A DNA stretch of 64,000 nucleotides from Polynucleobacter sp. AP-Ainpum-60-G11 (GTDB lineage: Bacteria; Pseudomonadota; Gammaproteobacteria; Burkholderiales; Burkholderiaceae), in assembly GCF_018688375.1 (NCBI RefSeq), contig NZ_CP061318.1, positions 1,488,001-1,552,000 on the forward strand. The letters run 5' to 3'. The notes under the pieces are model-generated. The model saw only the letters and a program-made list of their open reading frames with translations, did not search any database and was not told the DNA's origin. The stretch's first letter is position 1; each line of letters opens with the position of its first letter. The translations under genes and the position numbers were made by a program. Shown here piece by piece: positions 1-8,745 of this stretch.

Positions 1-670
1 TGTATTTACAAACCTGCTCACGCATGAAACCAGCGTTGCCCCATGTTGCAAAGCTATAGAAACACAACCAAAAGGTTTGCCATGGCCCTAGCGATAAATG
101 CAAGATAGCCGTAGCAAGGGTTTCAATTGGCGTGAAATAGCCAATGAAAGTAAAGCCAGTCCAGAAGGCAATTAGTAGCCATAGGAAATGCTTGGTGATT
201 TTGAGGCGCCACTTGCGAATACTCCATGGCCACTCTTCGCCATCTAAGCGAATACGAGCAAAACGATCGCCCTCAACCTTACGCTCGATCCACATGAAGA
301 TTTCGGTATAGACAGTTTGCGGACAAGCGTACCCACAAAATAATCGACCGGCGATGGCGGTAAATAAGAAAAGGGCTAGTGCGGAAAGGATCAAGAGGAG
401 CGTGAGATAGATCACATCCTGTGGCCACAACACTAAGCCAAAGATATAAAACTTACGCTGAATTAAATCAAAGAGTACGGCTTGACGGCCATTCCAGCTG
501 ACCCAAGGCAAGCCATAAAACAATAATTGCGTTGCAAATACTAAGATGAAGCGCCAACGGGCGAATAGCCCGCTTACAGAACGAGGGTAAATCTTTCGCC
601 GGACCTCGTAAAGAGATTCCTCTATGACATCAATAGGAATAGGCTTCCCAACCGGCGAATGATCTGACAC
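1..670 (-). CDS. ccoG: CcoG, cbb3 oxidase assembly protein (C-terminus outside window)
   Basis: Polyferredoxin-like membrane protein needed to assemble the copper centre of cbb3 oxidase; family members act in copper reduction or handling. About 223 N-terminal residues are visible and the rest lies left of base 1. Several hydrophobic segments and the conserved CGYACPQ motif are present. The C-terminal 4Fe-4S ferredoxin motifs fall outside the window. The reading frame opens with GTG at 670, three bases after the ccoP stop, and an in-frame stop just upstream rules out a longer start. It is the last visible gene of the cco operon. A ccoH gene, if present, would lie to the left. Confidence 0.9.
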   Translation of the reverse strand, partial: MSDHSPVGKPIPIDVIEESLYEVRRKIYPRSVSGLFARWRFILVFATQLLFYGLPWVSWNGRQAVLFDLIQRKFYIFGLVLWPQDVIYLTLLLILSALALFLFTAIAGRLFCGYACPQTVYTEIFMWIERKVEGDRFARIRLDGEEWPWSIRKWRLKITKHFLWLLIAFWTGFTFIGYFTPIETLATAILHLSLGPWQTFWLCFYSFATWGNAGFMREQVCKY

Positions 671-673
671 TGT

Positions 674-1597
674 TTATTTAGCTGTCGCAGTCTTGTTGTT
701 TGACAAGCCCCAAACATAAGCAGTTAAGAGATGAATTTTTTCAGGACTCAATACTTTGTCTTGGGAAGGCATCATTGCCATGCGACCTTTAGTCACAGTC
801 TCAACAATCGTTGCCTCTGATCCACCATACAACCAAGTCTTATCCGTCAAGTTCGGCGCACCTAAAGCGATATTGCCTTTGCCATCCGCACCGTGACAAG
901 CCGCGCAATTGGACTTAAATACTTCTGCACCGCGTGCTGCTTTTAAGTCATCCGCAGGCAAACCTGAAAGGCTACGTACATAGTTAGCCACATCCACGAT
1001 TTGCTTGGCATCAAGCTGTGGGAATGGAGGCATGACACCTGCACGGCCATTAATTAATGTAGTTTTGATATTTTCTGGGGAACCGCCATAGAGCCAGTCG
1101 CCATCAGTCAAATTCGGGAAGCCTTTTGCACCACCCGCATCTGAACCATGGCACTGAGCACAAGAATTCAGGAACAAGCGTTGACCCATCTCACGAGCCT
1201 TAGGATCTGCTGCCACTTGCTCAATATCCATCTTCACGTACTTGGCATATACCGGCTTCAACTCATCATTCGCTTCTGTCATAGAGCTCATCAAAGCACC
1301 GTCAGTGGAATAACCCACAACGCCAGGGAATGAGCCTAAGCCTGGGAACAAAACCAAGTAAACCAATCCAAAGATGCAAGAGAACAAGAACATCCACATC
1401 CACCAACGCGGCAATGGATTATTGAGTTCGCGCAAATTGTCATCCCAGACATGTCCAGTATCAGCTACTGCGCCATCGGCTGTGTGAACTACCTTAGCTT
1501 TACGCTGAGAAAACAAAAGCCAGATACACCAAACAATACCGACTAATGAAACCAGCGCGATGTAGTTGCTCCAACCGTTATTAAAAAAGTCACTCAT
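674..1597 (-). CDS. ccoP: CcoP, dihaem cytochrome c subunit of cbb3 oxidase
   Basis: Electron-entry subunit III of cbb3 oxidase, anchored in the inner membrane with its haem domain in the periplasm. Two N-terminal hydrophobic segments (about residues 12-29 and 65-86) precede two cytochrome c domains with haem motifs CAQCH (146-150) and CAACH (231-235). Its 307 residues are normal for the family. Its start codon overlaps the ccoQ stop as ATGA, which indicates translational coupling. The haems depend on the ccm system encoded at 10927-17742. Confidence 0.97.
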   Translation of the reverse strand: MSDFFNNGWSNYIALVSLVGIVWCIWLLFSQRKAKVVHTADGAVADTGHVWDDNLRELNNPLPRWWMWMFLFSCIFGLVYLVLFPGLGSFPGVVGYSTDGALMSSMTEANDELKPVYAKYVKMDIEQVAADPKAREMGQRLFLNSCAQCHGSDAGGAKGFPNLTDGDWLYGGSPENIKTTLINGRAGVMPPFPQLDAKQIVDVANYVRSLSGLPADDLKAARGAEVFKSNCAACHGADGKGNIALGAPNLTDKTWLYGGSEATIVETVTKGRMAMMPSQDKVLSPEKIHLLTAYVWGLSNNKTATAK

Positions 1598-1761
1598 GAT
1601 TTGTCCTTACTAAATTCATCTGGAAGATCAAATGGAAGTTCAGCTGATTCTTCATTAGCCGACTTTCTACCTGGAGACCAAGCCCACCAAACAATCCCAA
1701 CAAAAAAGACGAGTCCAATGACTGTTGAAAAAGCGGAGAGATAAGCTGTGATCTGTTCCAT
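1594..1761 (-). CDS. ccoQ: CcoQ, small subunit of cbb3 oxidase
   Basis: A 55-residue single-span membrane protein between ccoO and ccoP, the usual place for CcoQ, which stabilises the assembled oxidase. It starts MEQITAY, has one hydrophobic helix (about residues 10-26) containing the VGIVWWAWSPG-type segment seen in CcoQ/FixQ, and ends in an acidic tail. It begins with ATG at 1761 and its TGA overlaps the ccoP start by four bases. The gene is short and easy to miss, but position, length and sequence agree. Confidence 0.9.
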   Translation of the reverse strand: MEQITAYLSAFSTVIGLVFFVGIVWWAWSPGRKSANEESAELPFDLPDEFSKDKS

Positions 1762-1797
1762 TTGATTTATATAGTTTTAAATTAATAACCTTGGTGA

Positions 1798-2448
1798 TTA
1801 TTTCGCTACAACTTCATCAACGATGATGTAACGACGATTGACACCCAAGCCCTGAAGGTAAGCAATCAATGCATCTTCTTCAGTCTTGCCTTCCAACTCC
1901 TTAGGAGCCTCTGCAATCATCTCTTCGGTGTAAGGAACGCCTAAACGACGCATTGCAACCATATGAGACTGAATGGAGGAAGCATCGGCAGCATTTTTTT
2001 GCAACCAAGGGTATCCAGGCATATTGGACTCAGGAACCACATCACGCGGATTGCGGAGGTGAATACGATGCCAATCATCAGAGTAGCGAGCGCCAACACG
2101 AGCTAAGTCAGGACCGGTACGCTTACTGCCCCAGAGGAATGGATGATCAAATACTGACTCACCAGCCAAGGAGTAAGGACCGTAACGCTCTACTTCAGAA
2201 CGCAATGTACGGATCTGCTGTGAATGGCAGCCAACACAACCTTCGCGCTGATAGATATCACGACCAGCTAAACGTAATGCCGTGTATGGCGCTACACCGG
2301 GACTTGGTTCCGTTGTGGTGTGCTGAAAAAACAGGGGCACAATTTGAACCAAACCAGCAATCGAAACTACCACGATGGTGGCAATGATTAGCCAGCCAAC
2401 GTTTTTCTCAAGCGTTCCGTGGGAAAAGAATTTATTTTCGCTAGACAT
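1798..2448 (-). CDS. ccoO: CcoO, monohaem cytochrome c subunit of cbb3 oxidase
   Basis: Subunit II of cbb3 oxidase, which passes electrons from CcoP to the CcoN catalytic core. It has an N-terminal membrane anchor (about residues 18-40) and a single haem c motif CVGCH at 71-75, with downstream Met residues available as the sixth ligand. Its 216 residues match the family. It lies 11 bases after ccoN, with an AGGAGAA ribosome-binding site in the gap. Confidence 0.97.
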   Translation of the reverse strand: MSSENKFFSHGTLEKNVGWLIIATIVVVSIAGLVQIVPLFFQHTTTEPSPGVAPYTALRLAGRDIYQREGCVGCHSQQIRTLRSEVERYGPYSLAGESVFDHPFLWGSKRTGPDLARVGARYSDDWHRIHLRNPRDVVPESNMPGYPWLQKNAADASSIQSHMVAMRRLGVPYTEEMIAEAPKELEGKTEEDALIAYLQGLGVNRRYIIVDEVVAK

Positions 2449-2459
2449 TTTTCTTCTCC

Positions 2460-3902
2460 TTAGTGAGCAGTTGCAGATGTTTGTGGAATTGGGGCATTTA
2501 CAAAAGCTTTACCGATAACAGTCTTGTAAACGTTGTATGCCATCAAGAACATGCCACTCAAGTAACAGAGGCCACCTAACAAACGAATCACGTAGAAAGG
2601 GAAGGTTGCTTTGACAGATTCGACGAAGCTATAGGTCAAAGTTCCATCTGGCTCAAAAGCTCTCCACATCAAACCTTGCATTACTCCGGCAATCCACATG
2701 GCAGCGATGTAAAGAACAACGCCAATCGTAGCAATCCAGAAATGCACTTCAATTAAGCGTGTGCTGTACATCTCTTTTTGTCCAACTAAGCGTGGGATCA
2801 AATAGTACAAAGAGCCGATTGTGATCATAGCCACCCAACCCAGGGCGCCTGAGTGTACGTGTCCAATTGTCCAGTCGGTGTAATGCGACAAGCTGTTCAC
2901 AGTCTTAATCGACATCATTGAACCTTCAAACGTAGACATACCGTAGAAAGACAATGCCACTACCAAGAATTTCAAGATTGGGTCGGTGCGCAATTTAAAC
3001 CAAGCACCAGATAAAGTCATGATGCCGTTGATCATGCCACCCCATGATGGAGCTAACAAAATGATTGAGAACACAGTTCCAAGCGACTGAGTCCAGTCAG
3101 GCAAAGAAGTATGTTGTAAGTGGTGAGGACCAGCCCACATATAAGTAAAGTTCAAAGCCCAGAAGTGGACGATGGATAAACGATATGAGTAGATTGGACG
3201 TTCAGCTTGCTTAGGAATGAAGTAGTACATCATGCCCAAGAAGCTGGTAGTCAAGAAGAAGCCAACTGCATTATGGCCATACCACCACTGAACCATGGCA
3301 TCTTGTACTCCAGCATATGCAGAATAGGATTTCCACAAGCTTGCTGGCATTTCTAAATTATTAAAAATATGCAGAATCGCAATGGTCAGAATGTATGCAC
3401 CGAAGAACCAATTAGAAACATAAATATGTTTTGTTTTGCGCTTCATGACAGTGCCAAAGAACACCACTGCATAGGCAACCCAAACCAGGGTGATCAGAAT
3501 ATCGATTGGCCACTCAAGCTCAGCGTATTCCTTAGAAGTAGAAATACCTAAAGGCAAGGTTACTGCTGCCAATACGATCACCAATTGCCAACCCCAGAAG
3601 GTGAAGGCCGCTAGCTTGTCACAAAAGAGTCTTGCTTGGCAGGTCCGCTGCACGATGTAATAAGACGTTGCAAACAACGCTGATCCACCGAAGGCAAAAA
3701 TCACTGCATTGGTATGCAATGGACGCAAGCGACCATAGCTTAACCATGGAATATTAAAAGTAATATCAGGCCAAATGAGCTGGGCTGCGAGGATAACCCC
3801 CACGAGCATGCCCACAATTCCCCAAAGTACCGTAACGATGGCAAATTGGCTGACAACCTTGTAATTGAAGGTATCTTGATTGTTCCCCACGGTAAGTCCC
3901 AT
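2460..3902 (-). CDS. ccoN: CcoN, catalytic subunit I of cbb3 cytochrome c oxidase
   Basis: Haem-copper oxidase core that reduces O2 to water and pumps protons. Low-spin and high-spin haem and CuB ligands are visible as histidines in [27 protein letters not shown] and [10 protein letters not shown]. It has about 12 membrane spans and 480 residues, typical of CcoN. The start ATG at 3902 follows a good AAAGGAG site. It is the first gene of the ccoNOQPG run, and an FNR-type promoter lies upstream at 3957-3998. The enzyme has high O2 affinity, so the cell is equipped for microaerobic respiration. Confidence 0.98.
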   Translation of the reverse strand: MGLTVGNNQDTFNYKVVSQFAIVTVLWGIVGMLVGVILAAQLIWPDITFNIPWLSYGRLRPLHTNAVIFAFGGSALFATSYYIVQRTCQARLFCDKLAAFTFWGWQLVIVLAAVTLPLGISTSKEYAELEWPIDILITLVWVAYAVVFFGTVMKRKTKHIYVSNWFFGAYILTIAILHIFNNLEMPASLWKSYSAYAGVQDAMVQWWYGHNAVGFFLTTSFLGMMYYFIPKQAERPIYSYRLSIVHFWALNFTYMWAGPHHLQHTSLPDWTQSLGTVFSIILLAPSWGGMINGIMTLSGAWFKLRTDPILKFLVVALSFYGMSTFEGSMMSIKTVNSLSHYTDWTIGHVHSGALGWVAMITIGSLYYLIPRLVGQKEMYSTRLIEVHFWIATIGVVLYIAAMWIAGVMQGLMWRAFEPDGTLTYSFVESVKATFPFYVIRLLGGLCYLSGMFLMAYNVYKTVIGKAFVNAPIPQTSATAH

Positions 3903-3956
3903 GGTTTCTCCTTTTTTTGTGACCTAACAGCGACATAATCCAAATAGACTGAAGCC

Positions 3957-3998
3957 ATTATCAAAGTAAGCCTAGGGGTGCGTTTTGATCTATGTCAA
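3957..3998 (-). promoter_or_regulatory. FNR/Anr-type class II promoter of ccoN
   Basis: On the minus strand TTGACATAGATCAA (3998-3985) matches the FNR/Anr consensus TTGAT-N4-ATCAA with one mismatch. GATAAT at 3962-3957 can serve as the -10 hexamer. A start site near 3950 would put the box centre about 41.5 bases upstream, the classic class II activator position. The leader to the ccoN ATG would be about 48 bases. The transcription start is inferred. Confidence 0.8.
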
Positions 3999-4072
3999 AA
4001 AGGATGCGTGCATTTACGCTTTATGAAACTTGATTTATTTCGGTGAAATAGCTAAATGTCTAAAAAATATGG

Positions 4073-4252
4073 TTATTTTTGATAGTGTTCACTAACATTT
4101 TTAGGTTTTGGCGTGTCGTCGTCCATCAAGATCGCTTCACCAGGACCCTCTAAATCGTCAAATTGACCTGCCTTTACAGACCAATAGAAAATCCAGGCCA
4201 ACAAGCCAATTAATAGCAGTGAAATAGGGATCAAGAGAAAAAGGCTTTCCAT
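4073..4252 (-). CDS. ccoS: CcoS, cbb3 oxidase maturation protein
   Basis: A 59-residue protein with one N-terminal transmembrane helix (about residues 4-24) and a short acidic tail. The MESLFLLIPISLLL start and the helix ending in WSVKAGQFDDLEGP are characteristic of CcoS, a factor needed to insert cofactors into cbb3 oxidase. It starts with ATG at 4252 and stops at 4073, nine bases after the ccoI stop. Order, size and sequence agree, so the identification is firm despite the short length. Confidence 0.9.
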   Translation of the reverse strand: MESLFLLIPISLLLIGLLAWIFYWSVKAGQFDDLEGPGEAILMDDDTPKPKNVSEHYQK

Positions 4253-4261
4253 CCCTCTAGT

Positions 4262-6700
4262 CTAGGCCTTTCTGAGGCGCCAGGCGTTTAATGTGACCGC
4301 CAGGGAGGATAAGGACATTCCAATGCCAGCAACCCAGGGATTGACCCAACCCATCATGGCCGCCGGAATCGCCAGCAAGTTGTAAACCAAGGCCCAAATC
4401 AAGTTTTCCTTAATAATGAGCTGGGTCTTATCTGCCAGCAACAATGATTTAGCTAGGGAAGCCAAGGAGCTTGCAGTCAAGATAGCATCCGCACCCGCTG
4501 TAGCTAGTGGCGCACCTGCACCAACGGCAATAGAGACATCTGCTCTGGCTAACAGTGGTGCATCGTTAATACCGTCGCCAATCGCCCAAACAAAATGACC
4601 TTCTTTTTGCAGATGCTCGATGTAGTGACATTTATCTTCCGGTGAGCAGGCTCCTTTGAAATTACTGATGCCAACATGATGAGCCCACCATGCCACCGTC
4701 GCAGGATTGTCCCCAGAAACTAAATGCACAGTGATCTTGCGAGATTTTGCGGCAAGCAATAAGTTCTCAAGACCCGCTCTTGGAGTGTCTAAGAATAAAA
4801 AGCTCGCAATCAAACCTTGCTCATCTGACAAATGCACTTGACCATACTGCCCCTCTTGCTCAATCTGTTGAGCGCCAACCCAAGCTGCACTTCCTAGTCT
4901 ATAAACACCTGAGCTCAGGCCTTTACCCAATTGATTGGTAACGGCTTCAGATAAAACTCTTGGGACGCAATGCTCAGCATCGGCAGCCCGCAATATAGAC
5001 AGTGCAAGAGGATGTTTTTGACCAGCCTCTATTGACGCGGCGAGACTGAGAACATCCGATCTTGAAAACTCTGGGCGAGCAATCCGAATTTCTTGTAATT
5101 CAGGCTGACCCATCGTGAGCGTGCCGGTTTTGTCCAGCACCAAGTCTGTAGCCTTAACCAACCCTTCTAGCACGTGACCGCGCACAATTAATAAACCCAG
5201 TTTGGTTACTGCGCCTTGGGCTGCAGCCATTGCCGTTGGTACAGCAAGAGATAAAGCGCAGGGACAACTCGCAACCAATACTGACACTAAAACTGTCCAA
5301 GCTCTACTAGGATCTACGTACCACCAAATTGCTGAAGATAAAAAAGCAGCAATCAATTGAAATCCAACGAAATATCCAGCCCACTTTTCAGCAAGACTCA
5401 CCATGATTGGTTTGGCCTGCAATGCTTGATCGAGTAGTGAGGCAATACCTGCAATCCGAGTTGCTTGACCTACCGCATCAATTCTCATGAGCAAGGGATT
5501 CAAAATATTGTGCGTGCCGGCATAAACACGATCACCAATCTTCTTATCAATTGGCTTGGATTCTCCGGTGAGCAGTGACTCATCTAGAGCGCTCTCATAT
5601 TCAATCAAGATACCATCGGCAGGAACAACATCCCCAGGCGGCACTCGAAGAACCTCGCCGGGATTGCAATTAACAACTGGAACAATTTCTATTTTCTGGG
5701 AAACGGGGTAATTTGGCACTCGCTCGCAAGTGGCTGGCAATTGTTTTGCCAAGGCCTCTGCCCCACCCTGCGCATCTTGACGCGCTAATAATTCCACATA
5801 GCGTGCCGCCAAAATAAAAGCTACAAACATAGTGATGGAATCAAAATAACCTTGGCCGGAGCCAGTTGCTAGATTCACAGTACCAGCAGAGAATGCGAGC
5901 GCTAAAGCTAAAGCTATGGGTACATCCATGCCCAACATATGCGTTTGCCGAAATGAAGCAACACTACGCCACGCAGCTTGGAAAATAGGGCCAGCAGAAT
6001 AAACCATCACCGGAACAGTGAGAGCCCAACTCGTCCAACCCAATAAGAGATCGTACTCGGCAGTGATATCACTATCACCTACATAGCTTGGCCAGGCGTA
6101 CATCATGACCTGCATCATTCCCAGTAAGGCAACCCCCAGCCGCGTGAGCAATTGACGGCGTTCCTTTTTAGACTTTTCAATCGATAGTGAAGGCTCGAAT
6201 GGCCAGGCTTCATAACCAATACGCTCCACTTCAAACAGCAAGCGTGCCAGGCTAGTTTGCTCAGGTGAAAACTCTGCCTTGACCTTTTGACTCACGTAGT
6301 TAATCTGCACATCTTTAACACCAGGAATACGTCGTAAATGTTGCTCACATAACCAAACACAAGCAGCGCAGCGAATTTTCTCAAGGCGTAAAGTCGTCTC
6401 TAGATTACCCTCTTCACCACTAGGTCGGGTATATCTCCCCAGCAAAGATGGATCATCATAAGGAGCTAGACTATCCGGAATTTCATTTGAGGCCAGATAA
6501 GCTGCAGGCTTGTCGCTGGACTGTGCGCGACGAGCGTAGAAAACCTCAAGACCTTCGCCATGAATAGTTTGCGCAATTGCCATACATCCAGCGCAACAAA
6601 ATTTTCTATTAATGCCACCCAACTCCGCCTCATAAGAGTCATCCGGAAGAATAAAACTTCCACAGTGGTAGCAACTATTGCTGGGTAAGCTAGAGCTCAT
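4262..6700 (-). CDS. ccoI: CcoI/FixI, copper-exporting P-type ATPase for cbb3 assembly
   Basis: P1B-type ATPase that moves Cu(I) across the inner membrane for the cbb3 binuclear centre. The N-terminus has Cys clusters CYHC (10-13) and CCAGC (35-39), then a heavy-metal domain with CAACVWLC (111-118). TGES (378-381), the membrane metal site CPC (479-481), the phosphorylated Asp in DKTGT (523) and GDGINDAP near residue 715 are all present. At 812 residues with an extended Cys-rich N-terminus it fits the CcoI/FixI subgroup and not CopA. It lies just upstream of ccoS. Confidence 0.95.
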   Translation of the reverse strand: MSSSLPSNSCYHCGSFILPDDSYEAELGGINRKFCCAGCMAIAQTIHGEGLEVFYARRAQSSDKPAAYLASNEIPDSLAPYDDPSLLGRYTRPSGEEGNLETTLRLEKIRCAACVWLCEQHLRRIPGVKDVQINYVSQKVKAEFSPEQTSLARLLFEVERIGYEAWPFEPSLSIEKSKKERRQLLTRLGVALLGMMQVMMYAWPSYVGDSDITAEYDLLLGWTSWALTVPVMVYSAGPIFQAAWRSVASFRQTHMLGMDVPIALALALAFSAGTVNLATGSGQGYFDSITMFVAFILAARYVELLARQDAQGGAEALAKQLPATCERVPNYPVSQKIEIVPVVNCNPGEVLRVPPGDVVPADGILIEYESALDESLLTGESKPIDKKIGDRVYAGTHNILNPLLMRIDAVGQATRIAGIASLLDQALQAKPIMVSLAEKWAGYFVGFQLIAAFLSSAIWWYVDPSRAWTVLVSVLVASCPCALSLAVPTAMAAAQGAVTKLGLLIVRGHVLEGLVKATDLVLDKTGTLTMGQPELQEIRIARPEFSRSDVLSLAASIEAGQKHPLALSILRAADAEHCVPRVLSEAVTNQLGKGLSSGVYRLGSAAWVGAQQIEQEGQYGQVHLSDEQGLIASFLFLDTPRAGLENLLLAAKSRKITVHLVSGDNPATVAWWAHHVGISNFKGACSPEDKCHYIEHLQKEGHFVWAIGDGINDAPLLARADVSIAVGAGAPLATAGADAILTASSLASLAKSLLLADKTQLIIKENLIWALVYNLLAIPAAMMGWVNPWVAGIGMSLSSLAVTLNAWRLRKA

Positions 6701-6709
6701 GAAGAATAA

Positions 6710-7951
6710 TTAATTTCGGGTGAGGGGCTTACCTACCCAGCCATTGCGACGTTCGTACAGAACAAATAGAACGCCCCAGATCACTACTGCAGCATATGCC
6801 CAGACCCAAGAAATTTGTGAGGCACGTGAACCGGTTAAATCTAGTACAAAACCAAAAATAGCCGGGCCTAGTAAACCACCTCCAAAACCCATCAAGGAAT
6901 GCAGGCCCATTGCAGCACCTTTAATATTTTCCTGAGCACTCACAACTAAACCCGCAGTCAAAGTAGCCGAATCGGCCATGATAAAAATCGTATGCCCCAC
7001 TGCTAAAGCAATAATTAACCACCAGGATTGTCCGGTTGATAAAGCAAGTGAGACTCCAAATACTGCGCTAGACAGCATGACAAAGAAAATCCATTTCTGA
7101 CGACCAATGCGTAATGCAATTTCGTTTCCAATAATGGATGCGGGAACGCCGAAGAAATTAATCACTCCAGCAATCGTAGTTGCAGTTACGAAGAATGGTT
7201 CACCCGTCACAATCGCACAGAAGCCAAAAAAAGCAACTATCCAACTGCGAGAAGCAAATAATTCGATTGAGTGGACCGTGTAACCAAAAATAAATCCTGA
7301 AGCTGTTTTGTCTTGTAGGACTAAGCGCCATTTATCAACCGGGAAAATATCGTGCAATCGAATACGAATTGGTCCATGCCATTTTTCATGAGTGAGCGCC
7401 GGGATAAATATCAGCACAATCAATAAAGCAGTGAATGGGCCCAAGGCAATAAAGCCAAAAACATAGCGCCAGCCCAAGCTATCCAATATCCAACCTGAGC
7501 AAAGATATGAAAACCCAGTGCCAATGCCAAAGAAGGCGGTATAGAAAGCGATATGGCGACTCAACTCACCAGTCTTAATGCGATCCGACAGAATTTTTAA
7601 ACCGGGCATATAGGTGCCCGCTAAGCCAGCCCCGTTGAGCGCCATGAAAAACAGGGCAGTCCAAAAGTTGTAGGCAAATAAGCCCATGCCAAGCAAGCCA
7701 CAAGTCGCTGAAAGTCCCCCCATGAGATAGACTTTTTTGGCATCAACGCGATCAGTCAGCGCGGTTGCCAATGGAACCATTAGCATATAGCCAAAGAAAA
7801 AAGCACTCGCAATTAACCCGGACTGCAAATTACTAAGGCGCCACTCATCTTGCAAAGTAGTGAGTACCACCGCATAGCAAGCGAAGCCCAGCAATGCGCA
7901 AGTTTGCGCCATGAGCATGAATGGGGTGTAACCGGTAGGTTTAAAGCGCAT
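6710..7951 (-). CDS. MFS transporter, substrate unknown
   Basis: A 413-residue protein with about 12 hydrophobic segments in two halves, and the MFS loop between helices 2 and 3 visible as ALTDRVDAKKVYLMGG. It is probably an inner-membrane secondary carrier. The sequence does not reveal a substrate. It lies nine bases upstream of ccoI and seven downstream of the 2OG-Fe oxygenase gene on the same strand, so read-through is possible. A copper or iron role is conceivable from context but unsupported. Confidence 0.85.
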   Translation of the reverse strand: MRFKPTGYTPFMLMAQTCALLGFACYAVVLTTLQDEWRLSNLQSGLIASAFFFGYMLMVPLATALTDRVDAKKVYLMGGLSATCGLLGMGLFAYNFWTALFFMALNGAGLAGTYMPGLKILSDRIKTGELSRHIAFYTAFFGIGTGFSYLCSGWILDSLGWRYVFGFIALGPFTALLIVLIFIPALTHEKWHGPIRIRLHDIFPVDKWRLVLQDKTASGFIFGYTVHSIELFASRSWIVAFFGFCAIVTGEPFFVTATTIAGVINFFGVPASIIGNEIALRIGRQKWIFFVMLSSAVFGVSLALSTGQSWWLIIALAVGHTIFIMADSATLTAGLVVSAQENIKGAAMGLHSLMGFGGGLLGPAIFGFVLDLTGSRASQISWVWAYAAVVIWGVLFVLYERRNGWVGKPLTRN

Positions 7952-7957
7952 AAGGGT

Positions 7958-8713
7958 TTACTGCTGACTGCGATTTGGTGAATCCTGAAACCCATTCGAG
8001 CGGAAGGTCAGCACTAAGGTATCTCTATAACCGTGAGGGCCTAATGGCTGTATGGGAGTGGATTCATGAATCATGCGCTCATCATTCATCAACAACAAAG
8101 ACCAGGGCTCAGAGAGCGTAAACCGTAAGCCAGCAGAGCCCGTCGCATCAAAGATACGCGTCTCACCACCCTTAATACCCACTCGATTGAGTAAAAAGAC
8201 GGCTACAAAATCTACGCCGTCGCGATGGGCACCCTCAGGCGTCGGACGACCAATTCCATCGGTTGTATCAATCCGAAATTGGTGCGCTTCAACAAACCAG
8301 GTGTTCACCTGCTTAACGCCATTGAGTATGTGCGCCAATCCCAGCAAAAGTGATTGCCAGGCAGGGTTATTTGTCAGCAATGTCTGCGAAGGCTCGAACC
8401 AACGCTCAATGCCGCCATGCAAAGCGTTGTAATTGACAGACTGCCAATGCGCACGATGCGGCACCATCGTGAGGGAATCGCCCTTAATCTCAAAGCTTGA
8501 GTGGCGACGAAAACGATATCTCCCGCCATCCTTAAGGTAAGGGTCTCGTGGCAAACCCTCCCAAAACTGATTCAGACTGAGTAACTGCTCAAGATCAACA
8601 TGGGCAATTTGTGCCACATCTTGAGCGCAAACTACTGCAAAACCTTCATCCCTCAAAGATTGTGCCAACTCCTTAACGGGGGTTAACTGGGGCGAAAGGC
8701 TGGAAATAGTCAT
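7958..8713 (-). CDS. 2OG-Fe(II) dioxygenase family protein
   Basis: A 251-residue cytoplasmic protein with the double-stranded beta-helix metal triad: HRD (H163, D165) followed by a distal His in MIHEST (H216), and an Arg in YRDTLVLTFR suited to bind 2-oxoglutarate. The pattern fits the 2OG-Fe_Oxy_2 group (PF10014), which includes amino-acid hydroxylases. It starts with ATG at 8713 and ends seven bases before the MFS gene, suggesting co-transcription. A link such as export of a hydroxylated amino acid would be speculation. Confidence 0.75.
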   Translation of the reverse strand: MTISSLSPQLTPVKELAQSLRDEGFAVVCAQDVAQIAHVDLEQLLSLNQFWEGLPRDPYLKDGGRYRFRRHSSFEIKGDSLTMVPHRAHWQSVNYNALHGGIERWFEPSQTLLTNNPAWQSLLLGLAHILNGVKQVNTWFVEAHQFRIDTTDGIGRPTPEGAHRDGVDFVAVFLLNRVGIKGGETRIFDATGSAGLRFTLSEPWSLLLMNDERMIHESTPIQPLGPHGYRDTLVLTFRSNGFQDSPNRSQQ

Positions 8714-8745
8714 GCGCTTATTTTAGGCTCTTACCAGCAAAAAAC

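Noticed and set aside
1953-2387. 144-codon plus-strand open frame opposite ccoO
   Set aside because: It lies wholly inside the ccoO gene, with no recognisable motif or initiation signal.
4001-4070. A second FNR-like half site region before ccoN
   Set aside because: Only single TTGA/TCAA half sites are present; spacing does not give a palindrome.
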